Below are positions 15,701-24,310 of a stretch of DNA of 25,754 nt, piece by piece (position 1 is the first letter of the stretch; every line of letters begins with the position of its first letter). The stretch is from a virus. The stretch covers positions 1-25,754 of IMG/VR virus record IMGVR_UViG_3300025122_000135, one strand, 5' to 3'. A program made the position numbers and the translations under genes. A model generated the notes under the pieces. The model searched no databases, was not told the origin of the DNA, and saw only the letters and a program-made list of their open reading frames with translations.

Positions 15701-16046
15701 CGGAAAGCTAATTAAGCCACATCAGAAAGATACCATAATCGCCACCAAGCCAGGCGGAGTCCTGATGAAGAATCAAGAAAAACAACAAGAGGGGTTCAGC
15801 CAAATGTCGTCTATGGCCGGGAAGGTATTCGGCGCGAGTCCTCTTGGGATGCTCCTCAAGGCCGGCTCCGGAATGGCTGGAATGGCCGGGAAAGCGCTCG
15901 GAGGCGGACCGGACGGTGAACAAGGTCCTCCAAATGTAAAAGTAGATGTTAACGTTAAAATTGGTGAAAAACAATTAACCGACATCATTATAGAGGCGTT
16001 ATCATCGCCGGAGGCTGGAAAGGCAATATCGCCTTTCTTAAACTAG
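12783..16046 (+). CDS. Tape measure protein
   Basis: A 1087-residue protein and the longest of the tail-length candidates, placed after tube and chaperone-like genes. Residues 1-160 are helical and charged; about 160-460 are Ala-rich helical; about 500-960 hold many hydrophobic stretches with regularly spaced Lys (for example IYLAIAAVETLIFSLNNLWA near 635-655, and a dense series from about 835 to 930), typical of tape measures that enter the host membrane. A poly-Gly run lies near 814. The C-terminus has VDDVIITASGKLIKPHQKDT and VKVDVNVKIGEKQL, a common tape-measure ending. No lysozyme or peptidase motif is seen. GTG 12783 and ATG 12786 are adjacent possible starts; ATG may be the real one. 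It would set tail length and be ejected with the DNA. Confidence 0.88.
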   Translation: MMEEKQLLEAILAELKKSTAGDGLGGARGPSMDIGAASPRFDQGKAQAQIDFAKEHKAEMDAQIAAGKELDWVQRQQYDSITAISEANAENVGEVKGLITNYVKLGDEMKKGSMKAKNATSQMFKLSGAANTLNELVPTTTKQWMSFGTELVEGARSGKLFVAMAAKLIGTMINIAVATDKATASFAAYSGVVGNGNHLTSKYGQILSKTERQAAVFGATHADIAGVQQAMFGNYQNYTSLSGDQAIALGKQTAALKKLGVAEQLTTQIFDTATKSLGYNDTELVGLTQTLHDTAVSIGKPTAQVAADFADVSKKLAFHGTNVVGIFQNLEKQSKATGLSVSDLVGVSGEAFDTFDGAAEKVGRLNAILGGPYLNSIDMLNASEDERLEMINASMDASGQMFSELGKYEQKAIASALGVEVDVARRMFGNLSAAEEIQIRKQEEVAETARKAQEVMDKLKNAFYSLVVAVNKLFAPFTWAVEKFSQFTAWLNEGDSAAKKAFKWILNLTVLFGGLWGSLKMAGKAIAKPAQALRKLGVHMRVAGESGGFLHKTGTTILKLGHRLGSMGSALLKPFTLIGKAFRLLLKPFTLVGKAFRGIFQLFRGGSAAMSVFMLSLRAGLAAVKTGFASSGVGIPIYLAIAAVETLIFSLNNLWAIFKSVFKLIGGIVSGDGAKISEAFNTIMENIAEIFYKGLNALTFGLFGLIVKWAGGKEKILEIFKSLATNAFMPLIIAVKVVGLVFKGLWLVAKTVFGGIKKLVGTVISAFKGAFAPVIEAFKGIGASFGKAWGTIKAAIQPIKDAFASIGAAFASMFGGGGGGGGFLDAVFSGIEVAFGFIMKVVLLPLKAVFGLLGLAIKGFAILVQIALTPIVWLFKGIGLAIEVMAKIIKFALSPVVAIFKFIKFIIEGVAKTFEFLGKVIMSPVTFIQKMFNMLPKWIVKRAVSVLGIGGGTSDATADVPGEKVDDVIITASGKLIKPHQKDTIIATKPGGVLMKNQEKQQEGFSQMSSMAGKVFGASPLGMLLKAGSGMAGMAGKALGGGPDGEQGPPNVKVDVNVKIGEKQLTDIIIEALSSPEAGKAISPFLN
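14493..14573 (+). repeat. 42-base tandem duplication inside the tape measure gene
   Basis: Two copies of a unit beginning CTGCTTAAGCC repeat with a 42-base period, encoding LLKPFTLIGKAFRL and LLKPFTLVGKAFRG. Only a few substitutions separate the copies, so the duplication is recent. It adds exactly 14 residues in frame. Confidence 0.9.
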
Positions 16047-16056
16047 AGGTATAAAT

Positions 16057-16899
16057 ATGTCAGCAATCAACGCAAACCCAAGCGACCCCGCACTCATTGC
16101 GGATCCATTTTTTCAAGTTCACATTACGCACTTACCGACAAACAACACCATTAGTTTTAAAGGGTGGGTAACAGAGTTCTCTGATGAGTTCACATCTACC
16201 TGGAATTCGGAAACCGTTTATGGACGTATGGATCCATTAGTAACTTTTCAAAATACTGGACGAGCTATTTCCCTTGGCTTCGATCTTCCTGCCGCAGACG
16301 GCAACGAGGCTGCAGCTAATCTTGCTAGATTAAATCGTCTCGCACAGTTTTTATATCCGATGTACTCAGAAGGACCCGACCGCACTATACAAAATACGCT
16401 ACAAGGGGGCCCCCTCATAGGATTGAAGTGGACAAATATGATTGGAAATGCACAAAATGGTGAAAGACTTATTGGGTATTTAGGCGGCTTCACATATCAG
16501 CCTGATCTTAACGCCGGCTCATTTTTCTCAACAGGGACCTCCACCGATGTTGTAGACACCACTACCAACGACGACCGCCAAGAAGGCTATGAAACGAGGG
16601 ATGTCTCGACTTCCTCTGAGCGCGTCCTTATCCCAAAACTGGTGAGTGTAAGCTTGAACTTTACGGTTTTACATACTCATTTAACCGGTTGGTATAAAGG
16701 CGGCGGCGGCGCTGGAGGGTATACTTTCGGAAACTCTGATGTAGATGCTAAGTTCCCCAGTGCTCATTTTGTAGTTAATTCTGAAACACAATCCCAGGAG
16801 TCTGATATTGGCGGAGGCGACGATGACAGTTATGAAAATGTGGGAGAAATACAGAAGAGTAAAGAGTCTGAGGTTCTTAATAAGGGGGGAGTTAAGTAA
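16057..16899 (+). CDS. Baseplate / tail-tube cap-like protein
   Basis: A 280-residue protein immediately after the tape measure gene; in T4 that position (after gene 29) is held by the tube-cap genes 48 and 54. The N-terminal 95 residues are strand-rich: FFQVHITHLPTNNTISFKGW, then VTEFSDEFTSTWNSE, YGRMDPLVTFQNTGRAI and LGFDLPA, resembling tube-fold initiator proteins. It continues with LARLNRLAQFLYPMY and a GYLGGFTYQPDL strand pair, and ends in a charged, flexible tail. The likely role is the platform on which the tube starts; this is inferred from position and strand pattern. The GAGG site precedes the ATG, and the stop overlaps the next start by one base (TAATG). Confidence 0.6.
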   Translation: MSAINANPSDPALIADPFFQVHITHLPTNNTISFKGWVTEFSDEFTSTWNSETVYGRMDPLVTFQNTGRAISLGFDLPAADGNEAAANLARLNRLAQFLYPMYSEGPDRTIQNTLQGGPLIGLKWTNMIGNAQNGERLIGYLGGFTYQPDLNAGSFFSTGTSTDVVDTTTNDDRQEGYETRDVSTSSERVLIPKLVSVSLNFTVLHTHLTGWYKGGGGAGGYTFGNSDVDAKFPSAHFVVNSETQSQESDIGGGDDDSYENVGEIQKSKESEVLNKGGVK

Positions 16900-17240
16900 T
16901 GCCAAAAAGATACGATAATCGAAGAATTCTTCTGAATAGGGAGCCTCTCTATGACAACTATTTTGAAGAGCGGCATGTCAAATCGATTCGTCAGTATAAC
17001 TCTGCAACCATGAGGTACCCCACGGCAGCCGAACTAAGTCGTATCACACAGAAAAAGCATATTTGGGGCACTGGCGATCGTTACTATAAAGTTGCCATTG
17101 AAAACTATGGTTCAGCTCAGTATTGGTGGGTGATTGCCTTGTTCAATAAAAAGCCCACGGAAGCTGATATTAAGAATGGCGAAGTAATTTGGATTCCTTT
17201 GCCTTTAGAAAATATACTGAGACTGTATAATAAGGTTTAG
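16899..17240 (+). CDS. LysM-like baseplate protein (gp53-like)
   Basis: A 113-residue protein with a basic N-terminus and, at about residues 57-107, a LysM-like segment: GTGDRYYKVAIENYG, then QYWWVIALFNKK, and GEVIWIPLP near the end. This Asp-x-Tyr-Tyr...Tyr-Gly...Tyr-Trp-Trp-Val-Ile pattern is common in small phage baseplate proteins, and T4 gp53 contains a LysM-type domain in the wedge. In contractile tails such proteins sit at the hub or inner baseplate, so the domain probably mediates protein contacts, though peptidoglycan binding is possible. The start overlaps the previous stop by one base, implying coupled translation, and its stop is 3 bases before the next gene. Confidence 0.72.
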   Translation: MPKRYDNRRILLNREPLYDNYFEERHVKSIRQYNSATMRYPTAAELSRITQKKHIWGTGDRYYKVAIENYGSAQYWWVIALFNKKPTEADIKNGEVIWIPLPLENILRLYNKV

Positions 17241-17243
17241 TAT

Positions 17244-20200
17244 ATGTCAGTTGTTAGTTTCAATTGGGGCAACACCGCCTATTATAAAATCGACCAACGC
17301 GTGGGCATTATGTCAGCGGACGCCGCGGACGGTGGCTCTGGCATTCCCGCCACCCGAGCCCGGGCAAGACAGTTTGCTCTCTCGGACCTTGCTGGTCTGC
17401 GCGCGCCTAACTATCAGGGATCAGCTGACAACATATGGCATCCCGAAGAGCTGGAGATCGTGGAAGAGGACACCGGCGCCTTGGCCCAATCGACCGGCTA
17501 CTATAATGTTACTTATCGCATCCCTAGGCTAGCTGCTGATGCGGCTTCTCAGCAGCCCCATGTCCTTAATAACGAACTCCGACCTGTGCCGATCCCCGAG
17601 CCCACCGGTGCAGACAACAAAGCTGCCATCGTGGCTAACTGCCCTGACCGCGCAGCATTCGCTATTCATGATGGTAAATACAAAGTTACTGTCGTAGTCG
17701 ACAACGCAGACAGTTCTTCGCATAAGAAGGCGTGGGCAGCCGCATGCCTGCAGATGGCCAACGCCTTCGCTCCGGAACGCGCCCCCGGGAACCACGTGGA
17801 AGCTTTCCACGGCGACCCGGAGATTCCGAACGGCACATATGTGGGCACTCCCGGATCCCCCGGAGTCTTTATCGACGCAAACGACAACGCGCTGCTCTCC
17901 TCGTTTTCTGCGACCGGGATTCACGGCTTCGACGTCGCCGGCGGATCCTGCCGGTTGCCCGAAACCACAACGGACGGCAAGGGGTGGAGCCAAACAGGAA
18001 AGTATATTGCAACCTTCGCGGTTGGAGTGAACAATGTAATAACCGCAAATGTGATACCTGGAGACCCCGCGGCTGCAGCTGCAGGGGAAGACCCAAGCGA
18101 GACTGGACCAGCTGGAGAAGACCCAAGCGAGACTGGACCCGCCGGCGAAACCTCTCCGGACGCTCCCCCCTCCGCACCAGCAACTGCCAACCCTGACGCG
18201 CCGCCTGGTGTGGAAGAGAGCACAGGCAATTATATAATTACGGTTATAGTGCCGGAGGGTGAAGATCCAAAGGAAGCGGCAAAAGATCAGCTGGCGAAAT
18301 ATGTTACTGACTCCTCCCGTGCCCGGGCCTCTAACATCAACGTTGATGGTACCCTTGAACCGCTGAGTTCCGATCCGGCCGGCGGCAGCGGGGATGTTAA
18401 CGGGAAAAAAATTCTTATCATGGGTGACAGTCAGTGGCACGGAACCGCGCTGGGTAAAGCCGTCAAGGAGAGCCTCGAGGCTAAAGGCGCCGAGGTTCGA
18501 ACCTTGTGGAAATATGGCAAGGGAGCCGCAGTCGCTGCCAGCTACTGGGGGATCACAGTCAACAGCAGTACGGGCAACATCAGTGTAAGTTCTAGTGGAT
18601 TGCTGGGATCCATGCTCAGCAGTTTCAGTCCCGAGATTGTTATTATAGGTTTGGGTGGTAATGATTCGTACGGATGGAACAATAAGAAGGAAAAATATAA
18701 AAAAGTATTAGAGGGGTGGATTACTGCCTTTAAGGACGCAGGAGTTGAAGAAGTTCGCTGGCTAGGTCCCTCCTATGCTACCAATCTAATGTCTAACGGA
18801 CGGTCTTACGATACAATTCGTCAAAAGATCCGTGAACACCAGCAGGAATATCTGACCTCCTCCCCGGTCGCCGGGATACGAACTACTTGGACAGATACGG
18901 TCCCCCTCACCAGAGATCTCGAACGTAAAGATGATGGCGTCCACTATGTAAGAGGAGCGGCGGGTTATGAGGCGTGGGGAGAACTTATGACCTCCGAGTC
19001 CGGACCCCTCGGAGATTTGATGTCCGGTAGCGCTGCCGGCTCTACCCGCGTTCAATATGCAGTTCCAATCCAAAAGGTACAGGTAACGTCGAAGCCCCCC
19101 AAAGGAGGCACCGGATACGAACCACCACCAGCCGCGCCGCCTCCGGATGGCGAAGAGGAAGGCGACGACAGCACGAAGGCACCAGCAGAAATTAATTTAG
19201 AGCCCCTCGATTTCCAGTGTGTGTTGATGCAAAACATTCGTCAATTAGCAGCGAAGCATCAGTCTGTAGAATATCTTCATAACAAGCGACTTACTAGTGA
19301 TAATCCGGGCAACGTGTTGTCTATCATTAATCATGGAAACATGACAGATGAAGTGAGAGAGTTGCTCAGCATGTGTCCCGAAATATATGGATCGCTAACT
19401 CCATTTCTTAAGATCTGGCGCGTAGAATATGACGATAAGGGCAACGTATTAAAGAATTCTGATGGAACCCCTAAAGAGAAGGAGTTACGAATTCCTAACT
19501 TTGTTTCTGAACATGATGTGGAAGATATTTTGGCCGGCCGACGGAGTAGAATTTCTGGTGCGGGGCTCAAAAGGTTTTCTTGGGAGCTAAAAGGTGTCCA
19601 GCCAGCCGAGGTGGATAACAACATCACGGCCAAGTTAGAAATCTATTTCCAATCAGTGGGAGATTTTTTTGGAGGAGCCGAGCAAGCCGGCGGAAACGTT
19701 CCTAACTTCTTAGATTTAATAATCAACTCCCCAGCCGTGCGAAAAGTAAAAGATAAAAGCGGCACGGGAAGCCAATCCCCCAGCGGCAAGCCGCGAAAAT
19801 GCGGAGGCGGCGCAGCTGCCTCTAACCAATATGACGGAGCAAACTTTAGAATTAAAGTGTGTGCCGGGTGGGCTGCCCCGGAAGATATGGAAAGCATGTT
19901 CCCCACAATGCCGCCAGCTAAAATTAAGCTTCTGCGGGAAGCCGTCATGGCTTCGCGAGCTTCCTTGTTTTTGCAACAGGTGCGCCACAATATTCAATTT
20001 AATGAAAACGGCTCACTACTGTTAAGCATTGACTATCATGCGGCTCTGACCGGCATGCTCCGCGGCACCTCGGCCGATATATTTGCCGACGGCAAGCAAA
20101 AGGATGACATTAAAAAGCTTCGCGACGACAAGCGCAACAATGATCAAGAAGCCGCCGATGAAGATACCAGCGACGACAAGAAGAAGGAGCTCGACTCGGA

Positions 20201-21791
20201 TACGGACGATTTGCTGAAAAAGATTGATAAACTTGAACAAGCCGATAAACTACAAAAGTATAGAATGCTTCTCAAAGGACTCTTTGCTAGTGATAAAGTT
20301 ATGATTTTGGAACTCCCGGCCGCAGAGGTGTATACGAAGGGTATCGATGATATGACTCACGAAGAGAGAGTTAAATTTGCTCGTGAACGGCAGTCTTCGA
20401 CGTATCTCTCTGGCGAGAAACTCCGAGGAGGCGCCTTCGAATCTTCAACTCTCGATGCCCTCTCCGACGAGGACGACCTCGAGGACGCGGCAAAAAAGGC
20501 CGACAAAGCTGGGTCAAAGAAGGCGAAGCAGGCGACGAAGAAAGTCAGAAAAGCGAAGAAGAAGGACACAGTTGAAATTCCGTTTATGTATCTGGGAGAT
20601 ATCCTTGATAATGTAATAAACCAAATTAGAACCAACAACGCCGCCCCCCTTAACTTTGCATTTTTTGTTTCTGAAGTAGAACTAATCGATCCCTTGGTAG
20701 CATATCAGGTTAAAGATTTTGCTGACTACGCGGCATGCGGAAACGTAAAAGATACTTATGTCTTAAATGCCATGGAAGCGGCCACTCCCGGTATTACGTT
20801 GAAGGGCTCCGAAGGACTCCTATTAGAGATAAATATTGGTGACATTCCTATCTCCTTGGATGCATTCCAGAAGTGGTTTACTGATAAGGTAATTAAAAAG
20901 AGTCTTGATCACTACTATTTTTTGAATTTCATCAAGGATATTAGCTCACAGCTTATTTCCAATTCTCTTAAATCTCGCTGTTTCGGTAAAAAATATAAAT
21001 TTTTTCAACGATTTGATGCACAGCCAATAAACCTAGGCGGCGCCGCCGAGTTGAAGCCGAAGAAGCTTGTCTCGGACAAAAAGTTAGCTAGTTACAAGAG
21101 AAAGCTCACGTGCGAATCGTCTGCTGGCGAGAGCCTGCTGTCCATTGTATTGATGTCAACTGATACTAAACCAAAATCTTTACGAGGAGACTTTGAACAA
21201 GATTTAGAAAACGGTATTTATCATAACTACATTGGATCTTCGTGCGGACTGGTTAAAAAGATTAATTTTAATCGCGAAGATATGCCTTATATGCGGGAAT
21301 CTAAAATACAAAAACAGGGCGCCCTAGGTGCTGCTCAGCTGAGAGAATTATATTCTGTGGACGTTGATCTAGTGGGAAACAATCTCTACCGCAACGGGTC
21401 TTACATCTATGTCAGCCCTCTTTTGCTGGATACGACCATGGCCGAATTAGAGTTTTTGGGTTTGCATGGATATTATATGGTGACTAGTGTAGGCTCTGAG
21501 GTGACCGAGACATCCTTCACCACAAAGATTAAGGCCCTCCACGAAGGGGTGAAATTCCAGACCACCAAGTTGGGGTCGACCACTCAACCAGCCGCAACCC
21601 CCGAGCCGTCGGATAATCCAGAAAAAGAAAAGGACGATCAGACCGCGCCCCCGCCGGCGACCACTGGCCCGTCGACTAATCCACCTGAGAGTGAATCGAC
21701 TCCCCTCGAACAGATTAATGCTGGCTTGAAGGCGGCAGGGAAGCCACCAATCACCAAAGAGCAAGCGAAGGCTCTGCAGGGGCTGCTCTAA
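17244..21791 (+). CDS. Giant baseplate hub-like protein with embedded SGNH/GDSL hydrolase domain
   Basis: A 1515-residue protein. Residues 1-350 carry four GxY strand-start repeats (about 84, 143, 251, 327) and a Pro/Glu/Ala linker with a tandem repeat. Residues about 388-585 form an SGNH hydrolase: GDS with Ser396 in MGDSQWHG, the GGND block with Asn473, and Asp564-x-x-His567 in DDGVHYV, all catalytic blocks in the right order and spacing. After a Pro-rich linker, residues from 650 on form a long hub-like region with LPFLKIW-type strands, a Lys/Glu-rich coiled stretch (about 948-1110), GDILDNVINQI, and IPISLDAFQKWF, ending in a Pro/Thr-rich tail. Its position with baseplate genes suggests a hub or tail-tip protein that carries an envelope-degrading esterase, analogous to the lysozyme domain in T4 gp5. 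The substrate is unknown. Confidence 0.75.
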   Translation: MSVVSFNWGNTAYYKIDQRVGIMSADAADGGSGIPATRARARQFALSDLAGLRAPNYQGSADNIWHPEELEIVEEDTGALAQSTGYYNVTYRIPRLAADAASQQPHVLNNELRPVPIPEPTGADNKAAIVANCPDRAAFAIHDGKYKVTVVVDNADSSSHKKAWAAACLQMANAFAPERAPGNHVEAFHGDPEIPNGTYVGTPGSPGVFIDANDNALLSSFSATGIHGFDVAGGSCRLPETTTDGKGWSQTGKYIATFAVGVNNVITANVIPGDPAAAAAGEDPSETGPAGEDPSETGPAGETSPDAPPSAPATANPDAPPGVEESTGNYIITVIVPEGEDPKEAAKDQLAKYVTDSSRARASNINVDGTLEPLSSDPAGGSGDVNGKKILIMGDSQWHGTALGKAVKESLEAKGAEVRTLWKYGKGAAVAASYWGITVNSSTGNISVSSSGLLGSMLSSFSPEIVIIGLGGNDSYGWNNKKEKYKKVLEGWITAFKDAGVEEVRWLGPSYATNLMSNGRSYDTIRQKIREHQQEYLTSSPVAGIRTTWTDTVPLTRDLERKDDGVHYVRGAAGYEAWGELMTSESGPLGDLMSGSAAGSTRVQYAVPIQKVQVTSKPPKGGTGYEPPPAAPPPDGEEEGDDSTKAPAEINLEPLDFQCVLMQNIRQLAAKHQSVEYLHNKRLTSDNPGNVLSIINHGNMTDEVRELLSMCPEIYGSLTPFLKIWRVEYDDKGNVLKNSDGTPKEKELRIPNFVSEHDVEDILAGRRSRISGAGLKRFSWELKGVQPAEVDNNITAKLEIYFQSVGDFFGGAEQAGGNVPNFLDLIINSPAVRKVKDKSGTGSQSPSGKPRKCGGGAAASNQYDGANFRIKVCAGWAAPEDMESMFPTMPPAKIKLLREAVMASRASLFLQQVRHNIQFNENGSLLLSIDYHAALTGMLRGTSADIFADGKQKDDIKKLRDDKRNNDQEAADEDTSDDKKKELDSDTDDLLKKIDKLEQADKLQKYRMLLKGLFASDKVMILELPAAEVYTKGIDDMTHEERVKFARERQSSTYLSGEKLRGGAFESSTLDALSDEDDLEDAAKKADKAGSKKAKQATKKVRKAKKKDTVEIPFMYLGDILDNVINQIRTNNAAPLNFAFFVSEVELIDPLVAYQVKDFADYAACGNVKDTYVLNAMEAATPGITLKGSEGLLLEINIGDIPISLDAFQKWFTDKVIKKSLDHYYFLNFIKDISSQLISNSLKSRCFGKKYKFFQRFDAQPINLGGAAELKPKKLVSDKKLASYKRKLTCESSAGESLLSIVLMSTDTKPKSLRGDFEQDLENGIYHNYIGSSCGLVKKINFNREDMPYMRESKIQKQGALGAAQLRELYSVDVDLVGNNLYRNGSYIYVSPLLLDTTMAELEFLGLHGYYMVTSVGSEVTETSFTTKIKALHEGVKFQTTKLGSTTQPAATPEPSDNPEKEKDDQTAPPPATTGPSTNPPESESTPLEQINAGLKAAGKPPITKEQAKALQGLL
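18087..18146 (+). repeat. 30-base tandem repeat in the hub-like gene linker
   Basis: Two nearly identical 30-base units beginning GAAGACCCAAGCGAG encode EDPSETGPAG twice. They lie in the Pro/Glu-rich linker just upstream of the SGNH domain, suggesting a flexible spacer whose length can vary. Confidence 0.9.
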
Positions 21792-21818
21792 AAAGAGGCC
21801 GCATCGCTATATATTAAT

Positions 21819-23108
21819 ATGACTATAATCTTCAACCCCCGAGACCTCTTCAACCCACAGGGAAGCAATAGTCTTACATCATTGGGGATGTATTATCAGC
21901 GCCTTCTGTATAAAGAAGAAATATACCCTGATGATGTGACTGCGCCATTGGACACATGGTACGACAAAATGTTCTATGGACGAGTGGATCATAAGCAGAA
22001 CACTATAGACCCCAAAGAATCGCGACTCAAAGCCGTCCCTGACTCTAAAGAAGTTTATGCTTTAAATTTTGTGGCGGATGCCTTTAAAGATTTTTCTAAT
22101 CACATGAAGCAGGCAACAGCCATCGGCATTTGTGCGAAAGATGGCAACACCAGTATTACTAACCTTGTAGCTCACAAGGGGTATGAGCCCTTTGCCCAAC
22201 TATATAATGAATTTTTAGGAGCCAGCTTTGAGGCATATGTGGGGAGTATCTCCCCGAATACTCCTAAAATTACTGATCTTGCCTCCTTTGCTAAACATTT
22301 TATTATTTTCCTTAAAAAAATTGCAGCCAACTTGCCGCTAACTTTGTGCAATTACACTCTTACAAATCATTTTAATACTTTTAATACGGGACTCTCGATT
22401 AGCATTGCTTCAAGCTTCGCACCAGGCGAAGACGCGCCAAAGTATACTGATTTTATCAATGATCCCAATTTTCATTTTTACGTCGCAGCTGCAAAAAAGT
22501 TTGGTTTTACTGTCAACAAGAATATGCCATGGATTCTGACCGCCGATCTTTTTACTGCCGCCAGCATGAAATATATTTCGCGTTACAAGGGATCGACAGG
22601 GGCGCCCATAACTGACCAAACCTTCTTTGATGTATTATATACTAAAGTGTGTTATAAAGATATTCACCGGTTGCGTCTGTTCATTAAAAATAGTTATGAA
22701 ACCTTTATTGCTTACCATCCGTTTTATGAGGAGCGTGTAACATCTCACCACTGCAATCAGTTGGTGCTCAGCTCACATCGCCGACAACAGTTGTTGCCGG
22801 ATATTACAACTATACTTACAGACAAATACATGATAGACTTGTATCTCGAATTACGAAGTCTTGAAGCAGGCAATCCTGTTCAAATTACTACCAAGCTAAA
22901 GACTGAGTTGGCAAATATATACAGGCTCAAGCCGGACGCATCCCTCACGGGGCTAGAAAACGCTATAGCGTATATTAACATGATATATCGCGATTACATC
23001 TACAGCGTGACATACCCTTCCATCAACGAATTTATAAAACTACTTGACAATAACGCCATGGCTGGTACAATATCTACAGTAGCTTCAATTGCGACTGAGC
23101 TGTATTAA
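21819..23108 (+). CDS. Hypothetical structural protein after the hub gene
   Basis: A 429-residue protein, rich in Tyr, Phe, Asn and Lys, that I cannot assign. It has an N-terminal segment FNPRDLFNPQG, then YYQRLLYKEEIYP, a long mixed helical region (for example LASFAKHFIIFLKKIAANLP at about 150-170), a C-terminal FYEERVTSHHCNQLVLSSHR and a final helix YINMIYRDYIYSVTYPSINE. No enzyme motif, signal peptide or transmembrane hairpin is evident. It lies between the hub-like gene and the polymerase, in the same direction, 27 bases after the previous stop; its ribosome site is weak. A baseplate or tail role is the default guess from position. Confidence 0.65.
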   Translation: MTIIFNPRDLFNPQGSNSLTSLGMYYQRLLYKEEIYPDDVTAPLDTWYDKMFYGRVDHKQNTIDPKESRLKAVPDSKEVYALNFVADAFKDFSNHMKQATAIGICAKDGNTSITNLVAHKGYEPFAQLYNEFLGASFEAYVGSISPNTPKITDLASFAKHFIIFLKKIAANLPLTLCNYTLTNHFNTFNTGLSISIASSFAPGEDAPKYTDFINDPNFHFYVAAAKKFGFTVNKNMPWILTADLFTAASMKYISRYKGSTGAPITDQTFFDVLYTKVCYKDIHRLRLFIKNSYETFIAYHPFYEERVTSHHCNQLVLSSHRRQQLLPDITTILTDKYMIDLYLELRSLEAGNPVQITTKLKTELANIYRLKPDASLTGLENAIAYINMIYRDYIYSVTYPSINEFIKLLDNNAMAGTISTVASIATELY

Positions 23109-23122
23109 TTAAGGGGGAGAGT

Positions 23123-24310
23123 ATGTTATTTCAGGTGTTGGATTCTAAGTCTGACTGTGTTGGGTATTTTGCCGACAATAGTATAACTTCGACATCCCAG
23201 CTCCCAGAGAGTGGCAGCACGTGGGAGTACTCCTCCCATCTTCCCGGTGAACACTACAAGATAGGACGCATCTACAGCCAAGGAGCGACGATTACAGACG
23301 TTTGTCCGGAAGATATGAGGGAGGACTGGGAAAAGATCAAGAAGACGCTTAGAGCGTGTCTCAAGTCCTTTAGAACCGCCCGTCTTTCATTGGATGAAAA
23401 CTGCTTATATGATGCAGTGCCCGAATACTTCCTTTTTCAATACCTGGAGGCCAAGAATAAGATCACACAGCACGTGCTGGACACAATCCCCTGTCCAGCC
23501 AATTATGATTTTATGTATAATCTGGTTGAGATGCTCTCGGACATTCGTTCTCGCGAATTGAGTGTAAGTGTTGGACCCATTCGACATCTCCTGAGTTCTG
23601 TGCGAGGACTTAACTTCCATCGCACCCTCCAGACCGTGAAACACACGTGTGACTATAACCCATGGGGCACCGTCACGGGCCGCTTGTCCACAAATCCCAA
23701 TAGCTTTCCTATTCTCACGATGAACAAGGAGTTCCGCGCGTGTATTAAACCAAAGAACGACTGGCTGGTGGAGCTTGACTTTAATGCAGCCGAGTTGAGG
23801 GTGTTGCTCGCCCTCGCTGGTGTAGAGCAACCAAAGAACGACATTCATAACTGGAATGTTGAGAACATTTTCGACGGCAAGCTGACCCGGGAAGAAGCCA
23901 AAGTGAAAACCTTCGCGTGGCTGTACTCTAGTAAGGAAAACAAGCAGTTAGAGAGTCTTTATAACAAGGATTTAGTACGAAATAAGTACTGGGATGGCTG
24001 TAAAATTGAGACAGATTATGGTAGAATAATAGAGAACGTAGACGAGCATCATGCTCTCAATTACGTCGTTCAAAGTACCACGATTGATATGGTGCATGAA
24101 CAGGCTTACAAAATCTATGAGCTTTTGAAGGGGAGGAAGAGCCATATCGCATTTCTTATTCACGATGCAGTATATATCGACCTCGCCGACGAAGATCGAA
24201 ATGAGTTGCTGAATTTGCTTGACACGTTCCAGAAGACAAGGTATGATGTATTCAAGGTTAATGTCTCCGCCGGAAGGAACCTCGGAGAAATGAAGGAACT
24301 CAAACTATGA
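23123..24310 (+). CDS. Compact family A DNA polymerase
   Basis: A 395-residue protein with the polymerase motifs of family A in order: TGRLS (185-189), motif A LDFNAAELR with Asp219 and Glu224, motif B Arg256-x3-Lys260-x3-Phe264-x3-Tyr268 with exact family spacing, Asn313-x3-Gln317 (NYVVQSTT), and motif C His347-Asp348-Ala349. It adds nucleotides to DNA in the host cell. Motif C has Ala where Pol I has Glu, and motif A-to-B and B-to-C distances are shorter than in Pol I, so the fingers are trimmed. There is no room for a 3'-5' exonuclease. T4 uses a family B enzyme, so this is unusual in a T4-like phage. A strong GGGGGAGA site precedes the ATG; the stop overlaps the next start by 4 bases. Confidence 0.82.
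   Translation: MLFQVLDSKSDCVGYFADNSITSTSQLPESGSTWEYSSHLPGEHYKIGRIYSQGATITDVCPEDMREDWEKIKKTLRACLKSFRTARLSLDENCLYDAVPEYFLFQYLEAKNKITQHVLDTIPCPANYDFMYNLVEMLSDIRSRELSVSVGPIRHLLSSVRGLNFHRTLQTVKHTCDYNPWGTVTGRLSTNPNSFPILTMNKEFRACIKPKNDWLVELDFNAAELRVLLALAGVEQPKNDIHNWNVENIFDGKLTREEAKVKTFAWLYSSKENKQLESLYNKDLVRNKYWDGCKIETDYGRIIENVDEHHALNYVVQSTTIDMVHEQAYKIYELLKGRKSHIAFLIHDAVYIDLADEDRNELLNLLDTFQKTRYDVFKVNVSAGRNLGEMKELKL

Noticed and set aside
16050-16057. TATAAATA, the T4 late-promoter sequence
   Set aside because: It overlaps the ATG of the baseplate gene at 16057, so a transcript from it would start inside that gene; probably chance combined with an A/T-rich start region.
17529-18440. 303-residue open frame on the minus strand
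   Set aside because: It lies wholly inside the hub-like gene, whose plus-strand frame has recognisable domains; the antisense protein is Cys/Arg-rich with no known pattern and no ribosome site.
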